From the NCBI RefSeq assembly GCF_014385065.1, contig NZ_JACRTA010000001.1, positions 930,001 through 994,000 of the forward strand: 64,000 nucleotides of DNA. Direction: 5' to 3'. This document shows, piece by piece, positions 63,151-64,000 of the stretch. Position numbers and translations under genes: made by a program. The notes under the pieces were generated by a model, which was not told the DNA's origin, made no database searches, and was given only the letters and a program-made list of their open reading frames with translations. The first letter of the stretch is position 1; each line of letters opens with the position of its first letter. This DNA is from Lentihominibacter hominis. Lineage in GTDB: Bacteria; Bacillota; Clostridia; Peptostreptococcales; Anaerovoracaceae.

Positions 63151-64000
63151 TTAATTTTTGTCACATTTTATTGCAAAAGACCATGCGGTAAAAAGAATAG
63201 CTGATATTATTGCGATGAAATACGGAAGATGATCTGCGGCCACCTGTCCCAGAAGGCTGGCAATCAGAGAGATTATAAGCGGTGTTGTAAACTGCGCTAA
63301 GTATAAAGACATGGAAAGCAGAGGCATTACTGTTACTGCTGCTGATTTTCCTGCCTGCACAGATGCTGTTGAAATGATATAAGGTATTCCCAGTCCATTG
63401 GCGAAACCTATAAAAAACGATCCTAAAATGGCTCCTGTCCATCCTCCTATTGTCCAGAGTGCGGTATATCCCAATATAAAGAGGATAGGGGCGATGATTC
63501 TGGTGGTATGGCCTGCGCATTTTTTTATATGTATGAATGACAGACCTCCCAAGAAAGCAATAAAATCCATGCCAGCCATGATCGCAGCGATAAAATGCTG
63601 TGGGATAATCCCTTCTTTAGATGTTTCTATTGCGAATTCTGTAGGGTATATGAAGAATGTGAACATGAGAAGAAACATTGCTATAATGAATCGGTAGTAT
63701 TTGACGAATATACCTGATTCTCTTTTTTCTGAGTCTTCACTTATGCGTTCATTTGGAAGAAATAATACACAGAAAACGATACTGATAAGTCCTATAAGGT
63801 AAACCAGAAAGCTCAGTCTCCAGCTTACTGACGCCAGAAGGCCTGCGATTAATGTAGATATGACACCTCCCAACTGGTTCATAGCAGAAGAGTATCCCAT
63901 AAGCTTGTCTTGTTTGTCTTTTGTGTAATAAAAAGAAAGTAACCCTGTGGATAAAGGCATGATGATACCGACACCGATACCTACAAGAGAACGAAAAAAG
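63151..64000 (-). CDS. MFS transporter, C-terminal part (5' end outside window)
   Basis: The frame is open to the end of the window; beyond the ATG at 63960 it continues in frame as FFRSLVGIGVGII, a normal MFS helix, so that ATG is internal. The visible 283 residues contain about eight membrane segments, LMGYSSAMNQLGGVISTLIAGLLASVSWRLSF and FIGFANGLGIPYIIS. The substrate is unknown. It may be a drug or metabolite exporter of the DHA1 type. Confidence 0.85.
   Translation of the reverse strand, partial: FFRSLVGIGVGIIMPLSTGLLSFYYTKDKQDKLMGYSSAMNQLGGVISTLIAGLLASVSWRLSFLVYLIGLISIVFCVLFLPNERISEDSEKRESGIFVKYYRFIIAMFLLMFTFFIYPTEFAIETSKEGIIPQHFIAAIMAGMDFIAFLGGLSFIHIKKCAGHTTRIIAPILFILGYTALWTIGGWTGAILGSFFIGFANGLGIPYIISTASVQAGKSAAVTVMPLLSMSLYLAQFTTPLIISLIASLLGQVAADHLPYFIAIISAILFTAWSFAIKCDKN

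Overview
The window is a mid-to-low GC chromosomal segment of a Gram-positive anaerobe, most likely Bacillota, class Clostridia. Grounds: AGGAGG-type ribosome sites, tightly overlapping operons, a Mn-dependent pyrophosphatase with CBS/DRTGG inserts, an acetate CoA-transferase of the butyrate type, heterodimeric IrtAB/YbtPQ-like ABC transporters, and the gene order prfA-tsaC-rpiB-upp-tyrS. The species cannot be fixed from the sequence alone.

Layout. 1-4091: tail of an AraC regulator and a heterodimeric ABC transporter of siderophore type. 4250-10889: an envelope block (GT2-GtrA glycosyltransferase, zinc-phospholipase-like protein, P-type ATPase, PAP2 phosphatase) followed by a two-component system. 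11163-15893: housekeeping genes prfA, tsaC, rpiB, upp, tyrS. About 15885-30726: a 14.8 kb composite mobile element inserted at the 3' end of tyrS. 30730-37364: a five-gene iron/siderophore-type locus (ECF S, T and ATPase components plus a second ABC pair) behind a promoter with a palindromic operator. 37440-45107: acyl-CoA ligase/thioesterase, ftsH, LysR, fabF, rplM-rpsI. 45118-50776: LuxR / MFS / amidohydrolase, then a MerR regulator facing an agmatinase-family gene across a classic 19-bp-spacer operator. 50827-54508: cold-shock gene, pyrophosphatase, CoA-transferase. 54721-59872: PucR regulator with permease, cyclase and an Orn/Lys/Arg decarboxylase. 60163-63088: DUF2520 oxidoreductase, panB and panC with a 49/50-bp tandem array between the first two. 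63151-64000: a partial MFS gene.

The mobile element is a mosaic. Its left part is a Tn916-type integration/mobilisation module (int, xis, MobT-like relaxase, a hairpin cluster that could be oriT, an XRE regulator). Next comes an LRR/Ig-like surface protein whose tail is cut by a 5'-truncated IS256, then the Tn4001 resistance gene aac(6')-Ie-aph(2'')-Ia with its small GNAT neighbour. These are joined directly to an Inc18 (pAMbeta1/pIP501 type) replication module: repE, antisense RNAIII, copF, and an orphan array of six omega-repressor heptads. Last are erm(B) with its leader peptide and an IS3-family element. The element predicts high-level gentamicin/kanamycin/tobramycin resistance and MLSB resistance.

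The most unusual signals are: (i) a (GACA)13 repeat inside a transcribed leader, between a good promoter and a terminator-like hairpin ahead of the surface protein, which looks like a phase-variable attenuator; (ii) the 49/50-bp two-hairpin array filling the gap before panB; (iii) a plasmid copy-control circuit now driving a chromosomal resistance operon, with the plasmid origin apparently lost.
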